A DNA stretch of 64,000 nucleotides from Sphingomonadaceae bacterium (GTDB lineage: Bacteria > Pseudomonadota > Alphaproteobacteria > Sphingomonadales > Sphingomonadaceae): the NCBI GenBank assembly GCA_021732525.1, contig JAKFUU010000018.1, positions 1-64,000 on the forward strand, in the 5' to 3' direction. Below are positions 47,800 to 56,348 of the stretch, in pieces. A program made the translations under genes and the position numbers. The notes under the pieces were generated by a model. That model was not told the DNA's origin, did no database searches, and worked only from the letters and a program-made list of their open reading frames with translations. Numbering within the stretch: the stretch's first letter is position 1; each line of letters opens with the position of its first letter.

Positions 47800-48240
47800 C
47801 TACTCTAGGTTCGCCGGGCCAAAGGCATGCGGCAATAATTCGGATAGCAAATAAGTCACATGGCCCTTTGCGTGGACACAATGCACCGGAATGTCCAACG
47901 CGTTCAGATCGGCGACCTCTTTCAAAATCTGCCGGCACCGTCCGCAAGGCGTGATCGGATCCACGCCAATATCGGGTGACATATCGAATTTGGCCGGGCC
48001 GCCCGCGATGGCAATGGCGGTGATTTGGTTCAATTGCCCATCGCTATTCGCTTTCGCAATGGCGACCGTTTCGGCGCATAATGTCATGCCAAAGCTGGCA
48101 TTTTCAAAATTGGCTCCGGTGACAATTTGGCCGCTGTCCAATTGCAGCGCTGCACCAACGTGATAACCCGAATAGGGCGCATAGGCATTTTTCGCCGCAT
48201 CTTTGGCCGCCTTGATCAGCCGGGGCAGGTTGCCGCTCAA
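47800..48240 (-). CDS. cdd: Cytidine deaminase
   Basis: The 146-aa tetrameric type Cdd has zinc ligands LCAETVAI and TPCGRCRQ (three cysteines) and the start region [13 protein letters not shown]. The start appears to be TTG in a TTGA overlap with the GH25-like gene, since no ATG or GTG lies nearby in frame. It forms a pyrimidine-salvage pair with dcd. Confidence 0.93.
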   Translation of the reverse strand: MSGNLPRLIKAAKDAAKNAYAPYSGYHVGAALQLDSGQIVTGANFENASFGMTLCAETVAIAKANSDGQLNQITAIAIAGGPAKFDMSPDIGVDPITPCGRCRQILKEVADLNALDIPVHCVHAKGHVTYLLSELLPHAFGPANLE

Positions 48241-48932
48241 TTGCGCACCACGGCCCAGCGCACCGGGCCTTTAACGCCGTCAATATGCCGCGCGCTATTG
48301 GCGGTCCATATGACCCAGGGCCGGGCGGAATAATTGGGCAGAAACCAATTGCTTTCGAGCCATATGTTTCGGTCAATCGATTTGCTCACCTGATATTCCT
48401 GTTCAAATTCCGAATCGAGCATCAACACGGCGGGCACGCCCATATGCACTTCGATTTTGCTCAAGAAAGTCGAAATTTCGGACAATATCAACCCCCGATT
48501 GGGCCGCCCCTTGCAAGTATCAGTAAAATCCAGTTGAACGGCGGGCGGAAGCGCGCTGTTGCTGCGCGGCACCGTGGTTATGAAAAAATCTGCTTGATCG
48601 GAAGCCAGCCGGCAAAGATCAAAATGATGCAGAGCGCCGACACGGATGCCAGCTTGCATCGCGCCTGCGGCATTGGATTGAAAAGTTTGGTCGCGTAGCC
48701 GCGTCCCCGCTGTTGCGGTTAGATAAGCAAAATCCACGCCGGTTGCACCCAATGTCGACCAATTTGGATTGCTATTTTCTTGATTTAGAACAATGCCCTG
48801 AACCTCATAGCTGCTGCGCGGTGGAGCCCAGGCGGCGGCATAGTTCCAAATTACAAATAGGCACAATAGCGCGGCGATGATGATCGCCATAAGGCGTATA
48901 TTGACGTTAAATTTGCCGGTCATGCTCCGCAT
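48237..48932 (-). CDS. GH25-fold muramidase-like protein, catalytic residues lost
   Basis: The 231-aa product has one N-terminal membrane helix (LMAIIIAALLCLFVIWNYA). It aligns with sphingomonad GH25 lysozymes along its length (GVDFAYLTATAG, IRVGALHHFDLCR, ITTVPRSNSALPPAVQLDF, KGRPNR). Each catalytic site is altered: family GIDVS reads GIVLN, KATEG reads TATAG, PPAVDLE reads PPAVQLD, and GPVDLN reads GPVRWA. Probably a noncatalytic murein-binding or remnant protein. Start 48932 has GGGGAATA upstream; longer frames enter a repeat. Coupled to cdd. Confidence 0.75.
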   Translation of the reverse strand: MRSMTGKFNVNIRLMAIIIAALLCLFVIWNYAAAWAPPRSSYEVQGIVLNQENSNPNWSTLGATGVDFAYLTATAGTRLRDQTFQSNAAGAMQAGIRVGALHHFDLCRLASDQADFFITTVPRSNSALPPAVQLDFTDTCKGRPNRGLILSEISTFLSKIEVHMGVPAVLMLDSEFEQEYQVSKSIDRNIWLESNWFLPNYSARPWVIWTANSARHIDGVKGPVRWAVVRN

Positions 48933-48982
48933 TATTCCCCAAAATTGCCCGCTTGCGAATCGCCAAATCGGCTTTGAACGCT

Positions 48983-49087
48983 TAGAGCATCGCGCGAAAA
49001 AGTGGGCACCGGTTTTTCGCTTAAAGCGATGCGACAACAAACAGATAGAGCGGGCAGTGTGATTCCTATTTCACGCTGCCTGCTCTA
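48983..49087 (+). repeat. 105-bp TAG...CTA intergenic element, copy D
   Basis: This element begins TAGAGCATCGCGCG and ends GCTGCCTGCTCTA. GATTC starts at 49061, element position 79. The terminal CTA (49085-49087) is the TAG stop of the UPF0262 gene. Confidence 0.9.
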
Positions 49088-49567
49088 GCCTTTGATATGC
49101 AGCACGCAAATAAGCGTGAACAAGCGGCGCGCGGTTGCAAAATCAACCTCCACCTTGCCGTCGAGCCGCTCCATTAACAATGCCGCCGCCTCATTATGCA
49201 CGCCGCGCCGGGCCATATCGATGGTTTCAATTTCGGCCGCCGTGGCCTTGCGGATCGCCTGATAATAGCTGTCGCAAATGGCAAAATAATCGCGCACCGG
49301 ACGGCGAAACCGCCCAAGACCCAGAATAATCATCTCATGCGGCGTGCCATCTTCGCGCCGGATATCGAGGATCAATCGGCCTTCCGCAACGCTAAGATGC
49401 AAAGCAAAAGGTCCGCCATAACCGCCCGGCACCGCGCGCAGCGGCAGAAACATATTTTCTTCAATAAGGTCGAAAATCGCCACGCGCCGTTCCTGCTCAA
49501 TATCGGCATTGCGCCATAATATCGTGGCTTCGTCGAGTTCAACTTTGATAATCCGCGGATCGCTCAT
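49085..49567 (-). CDS. UPF0262 family protein
   Basis: The 160-aa protein belongs to an alphaproteobacteria-specific family of unknown function. It contains [32 protein letters not shown] and [24 protein letters not shown], all characteristic. Divergent from dnaB across 134 bp. No motif suggests an activity. Confidence 0.92.
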   Translation of the reverse strand: MSDPRIIKVELDEATILWRNADIEQERRVAIFDLIEENMFLPLRAVPGGYGGPFALHLSVAEGRLILDIRREDGTPHEMIILGLGRFRRPVRDYFAICDSYYQAIRKATAAEIETIDMARRGVHNEAAALLMERLDGKVEVDFATARRLFTLICVLHIKG

Positions 49568-49701
49568 GATGCCTTCGTTAGCCGCTCAACCATTGGGAAC
49601 AAAGGGCTAATGTATTTTTCCACAGATCGGCCCACAATATCGCCCCCAGCTTTCTGTCGCCAAACGCTTGCGCCTTGCCCGTTTATCGGTTGATATAGCC
49701 T

Positions 49702-51192
49702 ATGCCCGAACCGATCATCAGATTAGCTGCTTCAAACGAAGCGGAAACACATAAATTGCCGCGCAATGTGGAGGCCGAAGCCGCGTTTCTCGGTGCGATA
49801 TTGATCGACAACCGAATTATCGAGGATATTTCGATCAAGCTGCGCCCCGAACATTTTTTTGAACCTTTGCATGGCCGGATCTATGATCAAATATTGCGCG
49901 TGATTGACCGCAATCGGCTTGTCACGCCGGTTACGCTCAAGCCGTTTTTTGAAGCGGACGAATCAATGCTCGAACTGGGCGGGCCAAGCTATCTGGTGAA
50001 ATTGACCGCCGACGGTGCCGGTTTGCTGGGCGCACGTGATTTTGCGCAGCAGATATATGACCTCGCGTTGCTGCGCGAATTGGTTTCGGTGGGGCGCAGC
50101 TTGGTGGAAAATGCGCTCGACACCAGCGTCGATGTCGATCCCAAAGGGCAGATTGAGGAAGCCGAAAGCGCTCTCTATAAAGTCGCGGAGGGCGACGGCG
50201 AAAGCGGCGGCACCAAAAGCTTTTTGACCGCATCCACCGAAGCGATCAAAAATGTTGAAAAAGCGCTGCAATCGGGTGGGCATCTCTCCGGCATTACGAC
50301 GGGCCTTACCAGCGTGAATAGCAAGGTTGGCGGATTGCATAATAGCGATTTGGTGATTTTGGCTGGACGCCCCGGCATGGGCAAAACCTCGCTGGCCACC
50401 AACATCGCCTTTAACGCGGCGCAGCGTTGGATGCGCGAAGAGGAAGATGGCATCGAAGCCGACAAACGCGCTGGTGCCAAGGTGGCTTTTTTCAGCCTAG
50501 AAATGTCCGCTGACCAATTGGCCACACGGATTTTGGCCGAACAATCGCGGATCAGCTCGGAATTGCTGCGGATGGGTAAAATCAGCCGGGAGGATTTTCG
50601 CGAGCTCAGCCGCGCATCGCGCGAATTGCAAGATCTGCCCCTATATATCGATGATACTCCGGCGCTGAGCATTGCGGCTTTGCGCACGCGGGCCAGGCGG
50701 CTGCAGCGGCAGAAGGGCATTGGCCTGATTATTGTCGATTATCTGCAACTGCTGCAAGGTTCGGCGCGCGCCAATGACAACCGCGTGAATGAGATTTCGG
50801 AAATCAGCCGGGGCCTAAAAACGCTGGCCAAGGAGCTAAGTGTGCCGGTGATTGCTTTGTCGCAGCTTAGCCGCGCGGTGGAACAGCGTGAGGATAAACG
50901 CCCGGTGCTCTCCGACCTGCGCGAATCGGGGTCGATTGAGCAAGATGCCGATATGGTCTGGTTCATCTATCGCGGCGATTATTATGAAGCCAACAAGGAA
51001 CCCGAACATAGCGATGAGGGCGCCTATTCCGCATGGAAACAGAAAATGGAGCAAATACACGGCATTTCCGAATTGATCGTCGCCAAACAGCGCCATGGTT
51101 CCACCGGCAAAGTCCGGTTGAAATTTGAAGCGAAGATTACGCGTTTTAGCGACCTAGCCGACGATCAATATGCGGATGCGGGATTTGATTAG
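49702..51192 (+). CDS. dnaB: Replicative DNA helicase
   Basis: DnaB unwinds the fork. The 496-aa product has an N-terminal DnaG-interacting domain (NVEAEAAFLGAILIDNR), Walker A GRPGMGKTSLA near residue 225, and VDYLQLL plus QLSRAVEQREDKRPVLSDLRESGSIEQDADM. No intein is present. The TAG stop begins the palindromic composite that follows. Upstream of it a TTTTCCACA DnaA-box-like sequence lies at 49616. Confidence 0.97.
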   Translation: MPEPIIRLAASNEAETHKLPRNVEAEAAFLGAILIDNRIIEDISIKLRPEHFFEPLHGRIYDQILRVIDRNRLVTPVTLKPFFEADESMLELGGPSYLVKLTADGAGLLGARDFAQQIYDLALLRELVSVGRSLVENALDTSVDVDPKGQIEEAESALYKVAEGDGESGGTKSFLTASTEAIKNVEKALQSGGHLSGITTGLTSVNSKVGGLHNSDLVILAGRPGMGKTSLATNIAFNAAQRWMREEEDGIEADKRAGAKVAFFSLEMSADQLATRILAEQSRISSELLRMGKISREDFRELSRASRELQDLPLYIDDTPALSIAALRTRARRLQRQKGIGLIIVDYLQLLQGSARANDNRVNEISEISRGLKTLAKELSVPVIALSQLSRAVEQREDKRPVLSDLRESGSIEQDADMVWFIYRGDYYEANKEPEHSDEGAYSAWKQKMEQIHGISELIVAKQRHGSTGKVRLKFEAKITRFSDLADDQYADAGFD

Positions 51193-51383
51193 AGCATTTT
51201 GCGTTAAATGTGGATCGCTCAAATCCTCCCCGGAAGCGGGGAGGTGCCCGCAGGGCGGAGGGGTCCCAGGCTGCGTAAAGGGCAATGCAGGCGGGGAGCC
51301 GGGCCCCCTCCGCCGGCTTCGCCGCCACCTCCCCGCTTCCGGGGAGGATCGATACAGATTTATCGCAAAACGAACAGGGTCTA
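51190..51383. repeat. Nested palindrome: outer TAG...CTA arms with inner GC-rich palindrome
   Basis: Outer arms TTTTGCGTTAAATGTG (51199) and the reverse complement of CAGATTTATCGCAAAA (51355) match with two differences and end in TAG and CTA. The inner 127-bp palindrome (51223-51349) has arms ATCCTCCCCGGAAGCGGGG and CCCCGCTTCCGGGGAGGAT. The outer TAG is the dnaB stop. Confidence 0.85.
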
Positions 51384-51404
51384 GTCAGTTTTACGCTCTC
51401 TGCG

Positions 51405-52403
51405 CTATATTTCCAAAATAATCTTACCGACAAAATCGCCCGCCTCCATAAAGGCATGCGCCGCCGCCGCTTGCGTTAGCGCGAAGCTTTTCGCCATTTC
51501 GGGCCGCAACCGTCCGGCCATCACATCGTCCCAAACTTGCTGCTGAATCTCTTCGCAGAGCAGGGCCTTGAAAGTATCGCTGCGCGGCCGCAATGTTGAT
51601 CCGGTCATGGTCAGACGCCGCATCATTATTTGCGCCATATTCACCTCCGCCTGGATACCGCCTTGCAAGGCAATGGTAACATGGCGGCCATCGTCGGCCA
51701 GGCATTGCAGGTTGCGCGGCACATAGCCGCCGGCCACCATATCGAGGACGACATTCACGCCGCGCTCCTGTGTGATCCGCTTCACTTCGGCCACGAAATC
51801 GCTATTTTTATAGTTGATGGCGTGATCCGCACCGATTGCCCGCGCCGCCACGCATTTATCATCCGAACCGCAAGTGACGATTATTTCGATACCAAACAGC
51901 TTACAAAGCTTGATCGCCATGGTGCCGATACCGCTGGTTCCGCCATGAACCAATATGCTGTCGCCTTCGCTGGCATAGCCGCGTTCAAAGACATTATGCC
52001 ATACGGTGAATAAGGTTTCGGGCATCGCCGCCGCTTCGGCCATATTCAGCGCCTGAGGAACCGGAAGGCTTTGGTCTGCCTTTGCGATACAATATTCGGC
52101 ATAGCCGCCGCCTGCCACCAGCGCGCAGATTTTGCGCCCCATAAAATCGGGCGCTACGCCCGCGCCAACCGCAACCACTTCGCCTGATATTTCCAGCCCC
52201 GGAATATCGCTTGCGCCCGGTGGCGGCGGATAAAGCCCTTGGCGCTGGACAATATCGGGCCGGTTGATCCCGACGGCGACCACTTTGATCAGCAGGTCGC
52301 CATCGCCCGGCACCGGCACCGGGCGCGTGCAAGGAACAAGCACCTCGGGCGCGCCGGGCCTAGATATCTCTATTGCCGTCATGGTGGCGGGTATTTGGAT
52401 CAT
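51405..52403 (-). CDS. NAD(P)H quinone oxidoreductase (MDR, PIG3-like)
   Basis: The 332-aa zinc-free medium-chain reductase has GVNRPD-like GINRPDIVQRQGLYPPPPG, EISGEVVAVG, the coenzyme loop VHGGTSGIGTMAIKLCKLFG and HAAINYK-type DHAINYKNSDF. The GLYPPPPGASDIPGLE segment is typical of the TP53I3-like quinone reductase group. GGGGAG lies upstream of the ATG at 52403. Isolated gene. Confidence 0.92.
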   Translation of the reverse strand: MIQIPATMTAIEISRPGAPEVLVPCTRPVPVPGDGDLLIKVVAVGINRPDIVQRQGLYPPPPGASDIPGLEISGEVVAVGAGVAPDFMGRKICALVAGGGYAEYCIAKADQSLPVPQALNMAEAAAMPETLFTVWHNVFERGYASEGDSILVHGGTSGIGTMAIKLCKLFGIEIIVTCGSDDKCVAARAIGADHAINYKNSDFVAEVKRITQERGVNVVLDMVAGGYVPRNLQCLADDGRHVTIALQGGIQAEVNMAQIMMRRLTMTGSTLRPRSDTFKALLCEEIQQQVWDDVMAGRLRPEMAKSFALTQAAAAHAFMEAGDFVGKIILEI

Positions 52404-52483
52404 TGGATGCTCCCCATTTGATCATCCTATAAAAAGCAAGCCGCTTATTGACAGCACCGGCAAGTCCGTCAACAGTTAGAATT

Positions 52484-52693
52484 ATGGATGACGATAATTT
52501 ACCATTGCCGCATTCCGCTTTGCGCGATGATCCGTTAATCAAGCTCGCCCGGCAGGATCTCGATCCGCTATCAATCAGCGAGCTGGAAGAGCGCATATCA
52601 TTGCTGCGGCAGGAAATTGCGCGCTGTGAAAATAAAAAAATGGCGGCCGCACGTCATTTATCCGCCGCCGATGCGTTATTCAAAAAAATATAG
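52484..52693 (+). CDS. DUF1192 family protein
   Basis: The 69-aa acidic helical protein starts MDDDNLPLPHSALRDDPL. The family core KLARQDLDPLSISELEERISLLRQEIARCE predicts a coiled coil. It is an alphaproteobacterial small conserved family of unknown function. It sits 187 bp upstream of clpA. Confidence 0.88.
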   Translation: MDDDNLPLPHSALRDDPLIKLARQDLDPLSISELEERISLLRQEIARCENKKMAAARHLSAADALFKKI

Positions 52694-52743
52694 TTTTTGG
52701 CAAGTTAGGGTTAATAAATAAACGCGGATTAGGCCAGTTTTCA

Positions 52744-52772
52744 TTGACGGTTTGGTTTTTGAGATATTTTAT
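52744..52772 (+). promoter_or_regulatory. Candidate sigma70 promoter of clpA
   Basis: TTGACG, 17 bases, TTTTAT lies 107 bp upstream of the clpA ATG in an AT-rich spacer. No clear heat-shock (sigma32) elements are seen. Confidence 0.45.
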
Positions 52773-52879
52773 GCGTTGATGCAAGAAACGCCCATTGCGA
52801 TGTTGAAAAAGGCGCTATGCGTAACGATATTTCGATTTGATGCGGATATATTTTATATCTAGCTTTGGAGTCCACAAAT

Positions 52880-55216
52880 ATGCCCTCATTTGCAGAATCG
52901 CTCGAAGCGACCTTGCATAACGCGTTGAAGCATGCGGCGGACCGCGCGCATGAATATGCGACGCTGGAACATTTGTTGCTGGCGTTGATTGACGATAGCG
53001 ATGCCGTGAAGGTCATGCAGGCATGCGGCGTTGATACCGAAGAATTATCCGATATCATCATAACCTATCTCGACAATGAACTGGAAAGCCTGCGCGTGGG
53101 CGGCAAGGTTGATCCGTCCCCCACCAGCGGGTTTCAGCGCGTGGTGCAGCGAGCGATACTGCATGTGCAAAGTTCGGGCAAAGATATCGTCACTGGTGCC
53201 AATGTGCTGGTCGCGCTTTTTTCCGAGCGAGAAAGTTACGCGGTCTATTTCCTGCAGCAACAGGATATGAGCCGGCTCGATGCGGTGTCATTCATCAGCC
53301 ATGGTATCGGCAAGGATGGGCGGATGACCCCAACCGAAATCACCGGCGCGGATGATAGGAATGATGATACCGGCGAGCCGCCAGTCAAAGCCAAAAAAGA
53401 CAAAGAAAGTGCGCTCGACCAATTTACCGTCAACCTGAATCAAAAAGCCAAGCAGGGCCGGATTGATCCCTTGATCGGACGCGCGGCGGAGGTGGACCGC
53501 ACGGTGCAGATATTATGCCGCCGCTCCAAAAATAACCCGCTTTATGTGGGCGAGCCGGGGGTGGGGAAAACCGCGATCGCCGAGGGGCTTGCGCGGCGGA
53601 TTCATGAAGGCGATGTGCCCGAAGTGTTGTTGCCCGCGGTTATCTATTCGCTCGATATGGGATCGTTGCTCGCCGGCACGCGCTATCGCGGCGATTTTGA
53701 GGAACGGTTGAAGGCGGTGGTGACCGAGCTGGAAAAATTGCCCGATGCTATTCTTTTCATCGATGAAATTCACACGGTTATTGGCGCCGGCGCAACCAGC
53801 GGCGGGGCAATGGATGCCTCCAACCTGTTGAAACCTGCGCTGTCGGGCGGAACCATCCGCTGTATCGGATCGACCACTTATAAGGAATTTCGCAATCATT
53901 TTGAAAAGGACCGCGCGCTGCTGCGCCGCTTTCAAAAGATTGATGTTAATGAGCCGAGCATCGAGGATACCATCAAAATCCTCGCCGGTTTGCGCAGCGC
54001 CTTTGAAGAACATCATAAGGTGAAATATACCCCCGATGCCCTGAAAACCGCGGTCGAATTGTCGGCGCGTTATATCAACGACCGCAAGCTGCCCGATAAG
54101 GCGATTGACGTGATCGATGAGGTGGGCGCGATGCAGATGCTTTATCCGCCGTCAAAGCGCCGCAAGCTGATCACCGCAAAGGAAATCGAGGCGGTGATTG
54201 CCACCATCGCGCGCATCCCGCCAAAAAATGTCTCCACCGACGATAAAGCCGCGCTCGGCTCGCTCGAAGCCGATCTGAAACGGGTTGTTTTTGGTCAGGA
54301 TAAGGCGATTGAGCTATTGTCATCGGCGATCAAGCTTTCGCGTGCGGGCTTGCGCGAACCCGATAAGCCGATTGGCAATTATCTGTTCAGCGGGCCGACG
54401 GGCGTGGGCAAGACCGAGGTGGCGCGGCAATTGGCATCGATCCTTGCCATTCCGCTCAAGCGTTTTGACATGTCCGAATATATGGAGCGGCACAGCGTGT
54501 CGCGGTTGATCGGCGCGCCGCCGGGCTATGTCGGCTTTGATCAAGGCGGGCTGCTGACCGATGCCGTCGATCAAAATCCGCATTGCGTGTTGCTGCTCGA
54601 TGAGATTGAAAAGGCGCATCCTGATCTGTTTAACATTTTGCTGCAAGTGATGGACAATGGCCGCTTGACCGACCATCATGGCAAAACTATCGATTTTCGC
54701 AATGTCATCCTGATTATGACCACCAATGCCGGTGCGGCCAATATGGCCAAGGAAGGCATTGGTTTTGGCAATAATATCGACAAAGAAGATGCCAGCGACG
54801 AAGCGGTGAAGAAAATGTTCACCCCCGAATTTCGCAACCGGCTCGACGCGACGGTGCCCTTTGCCTATTTGCCCACCGAGGTTGTCGCCCGCGTGGTGGA
54901 CAAATTCATCCTGCAATTGGAATTGCAACTGGCCGATCAAAATGTGCATATCAAGCTGGATGACGATGCGCGCGCTTGGCTCACGACCCGCGGCTATGAC
55001 AAATTATATGGTGCAAGGCCGATGGCGCGGCTGATCCAGGAAAAGATCAAACAGCCGCTGGCCGAAGAGCTGCTTTTCGGCAAGCTGGTCAATGGCGGCG
55101 AGGTTGCCGTGCATTTGAAGGATGACGCGCCGGCATTCGAAATCACCCCTGCCCCGCCCAAAGCCGCCAAGCCCAAAAAACCGCGCAAGAATATCGAAGC
55201 GAAAAGCGTCAAATAA
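52880..55216 (+). CDS. clpA: ATP-dependent Clp protease ATP-binding subunit ClpA
   Basis: ClpA unfolds substrates for ClpP. The 778-aa protein starts MPSFAESLEATLHNALKHA; a TTG five codons upstream is not used, and GGAG precedes the ATG. It has the N-domain, Walker A sites GEPGVGKTAIA and GPTGVGKTEVA, FIDEIHTVIG and LLDEIEKAHPD, and the ClpP-binding IGFG loop near residue 620. The C-terminus is a Lys/Pro-rich tail. No clpS lies directly upstream, unlike many proteobacteria. It converges with recF (8-bp overlap). Confidence 0.97.
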   Translation: MPSFAESLEATLHNALKHAADRAHEYATLEHLLLALIDDSDAVKVMQACGVDTEELSDIIITYLDNELESLRVGGKVDPSPTSGFQRVVQRAILHVQSSGKDIVTGANVLVALFSERESYAVYFLQQQDMSRLDAVSFISHGIGKDGRMTPTEITGADDRNDDTGEPPVKAKKDKESALDQFTVNLNQKAKQGRIDPLIGRAAEVDRTVQILCRRSKNNPLYVGEPGVGKTAIAEGLARRIHEGDVPEVLLPAVIYSLDMGSLLAGTRYRGDFEERLKAVVTELEKLPDAILFIDEIHTVIGAGATSGGAMDASNLLKPALSGGTIRCIGSTTYKEFRNHFEKDRALLRRFQKIDVNEPSIEDTIKILAGLRSAFEEHHKVKYTPDALKTAVELSARYINDRKLPDKAIDVIDEVGAMQMLYPPSKRRKLITAKEIEAVIATIARIPPKNVSTDDKAALGSLEADLKRVVFGQDKAIELLSSAIKLSRAGLREPDKPIGNYLFSGPTGVGKTEVARQLASILAIPLKRFDMSEYMERHSVSRLIGAPPGYVGFDQGGLLTDAVDQNPHCVLLLDEIEKAHPDLFNILLQVMDNGRLTDHHGKTIDFRNVILIMTTNAGAANMAKEGIGFGNNIDKEDASDEAVKKMFTPEFRNRLDATVPFAYLPTEVVARVVDKFILQLELQLADQNVHIKLDDDARAWLTTRGYDKLYGARPMARLIQEKIKQPLAEELLFGKLVNGGEVAVHLKDDAPAFEITPAPPKAAKPKKPRKNIEAKSVK

Positions 55217-56279
55217 TCAGGCGGCCCTGCTGCACTTCAACAAATTGCGCTTGGGTATCAATGGTCTGAAATAATCCCGCTTCGGTGCCGGTCATCCAGA
55301 CTTGGCTGCCGGTGGCGGCGAGCCGTTCAAATAAGGCCGCCCGCCGCGCCGGGTCCAAATGCGCCGCCACCTCGTCGAGCAGGATAATCGGTGCTTCGCG
55401 GCGGATATCCGCCACCAACGCGGCATGCGCCAATATTATGGATAGCAGCAACGCCTTTTGCTCGCCGGTGGAACATAGCGCCGCTGCCTGCCCCGTGGCA
55501 GCGTGGGTGACGATGATGTCGGCGCGGTGCGGGCCATGGAGCGTTCGCCCCGCGGCTCGCTCGCGGCTGCGCGTCTGTCGCCATTGATCGCGAAGGTGGC
55601 CGGAATCCTCGCTCGCCGCGTGGTCGCGCGCGATCGCGGGAACGGCAAAGGGGCTGGGCGGTGCGGCTTGCAGACGGTGGCTGAGCTGCTCGACAAGGCG
55701 CGTGCGGCCTGCGTTAATCATCGCCGCGCTCTCGGCCATCGCTTTTTCCAGCCCATCCAGCCATTCAGAATCGGCGGGCCTGCTATCGGTCAGCAGCCGG
55801 TTGCGCTGACGAAGCGCGCGGTCATACCGGCTGGCGTGGCGCGCATGCGACGGCTCCAGCGCCAGCACGAGGCGATCGAGAAAATGCCGCCGCCCGCCCG
55901 CGCCGTCCGTGAATAGCCGGTCCATCGCCGGGGTCAACCACACCACCGCCAACCATTCAGAAAGGCTGGTGATCGCCGCACCGGCGCCGTTTATCCGCAC
56001 CTTGCGCCGCTGCGGGGCTGCTGCATCGGTTCCGGTGCCCAGGTGGATATCTTCGATCTCGGCTGCAATGCCAAAACCGCCGTCGCCGCCGTGACGGGGC
56101 ATGTCGGCTAACGGCGCGCGCCGCAAACCGCGACCGGGGACCAGCAAGGAAACCGCCTCCAATATATTCGTTTTGCCCGCGCCATTTTCGCCATGCAGCA
56201 CGATAAACGGCGCGCCGGGGCGAAAATGCGCCTCGGCATGATTGCGAAAATCGGTAAGCGAAAGCCGGGTTAAGGTCAT
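55209..56279 (-). CDS. recF: DNA replication/repair protein RecF
   Basis: RecF is an SMC-like ATPase of gap repair. The 356-aa product has LTDFRNHAEAHFRPGAPFIVLHGENGAGKTNILEAV (Walker A), GEQKALLLS-type signature STGEQKALLLSIIL, and ILLDEVAAHLD. It lies apart from the usual dnaA/dnaN neighbours. The Walker A Lys is intact. Confidence 0.95.
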   Translation of the reverse strand: MTLTRLSLTDFRNHAEAHFRPGAPFIVLHGENGAGKTNILEAVSLLVPGRGLRRAPLADMPRHGGDGGFGIAAEIEDIHLGTGTDAAAPQRRKVRINGAGAAITSLSEWLAVVWLTPAMDRLFTDGAGGRRHFLDRLVLALEPSHARHASRYDRALRQRNRLLTDSRPADSEWLDGLEKAMAESAAMINAGRTRLVEQLSHRLQAAPPSPFAVPAIARDHAASEDSGHLRDQWRQTRSRERAAGRTLHGPHRADIIVTHAATGQAAALCSTGEQKALLLSIILAHAALVADIRREAPIILLDEVAAHLDPARRAALFERLAATGSQVWMTGTEAGLFQTIDTQAQFVEVQQGRLII

Positions 56280-56348
56280 GAGCCCGGCTGCTATCTTGTT
56301 TCGGTTCGAATGAAAATAGGCTGGGGGTGATATTTGTGCGTTGGCGCG

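Noticed and set aside
7284-49087. CRISPR array
   Set aside because: The repeats are 105 bp, far apart, and lie between single genes, without regular spacers or cas genes.
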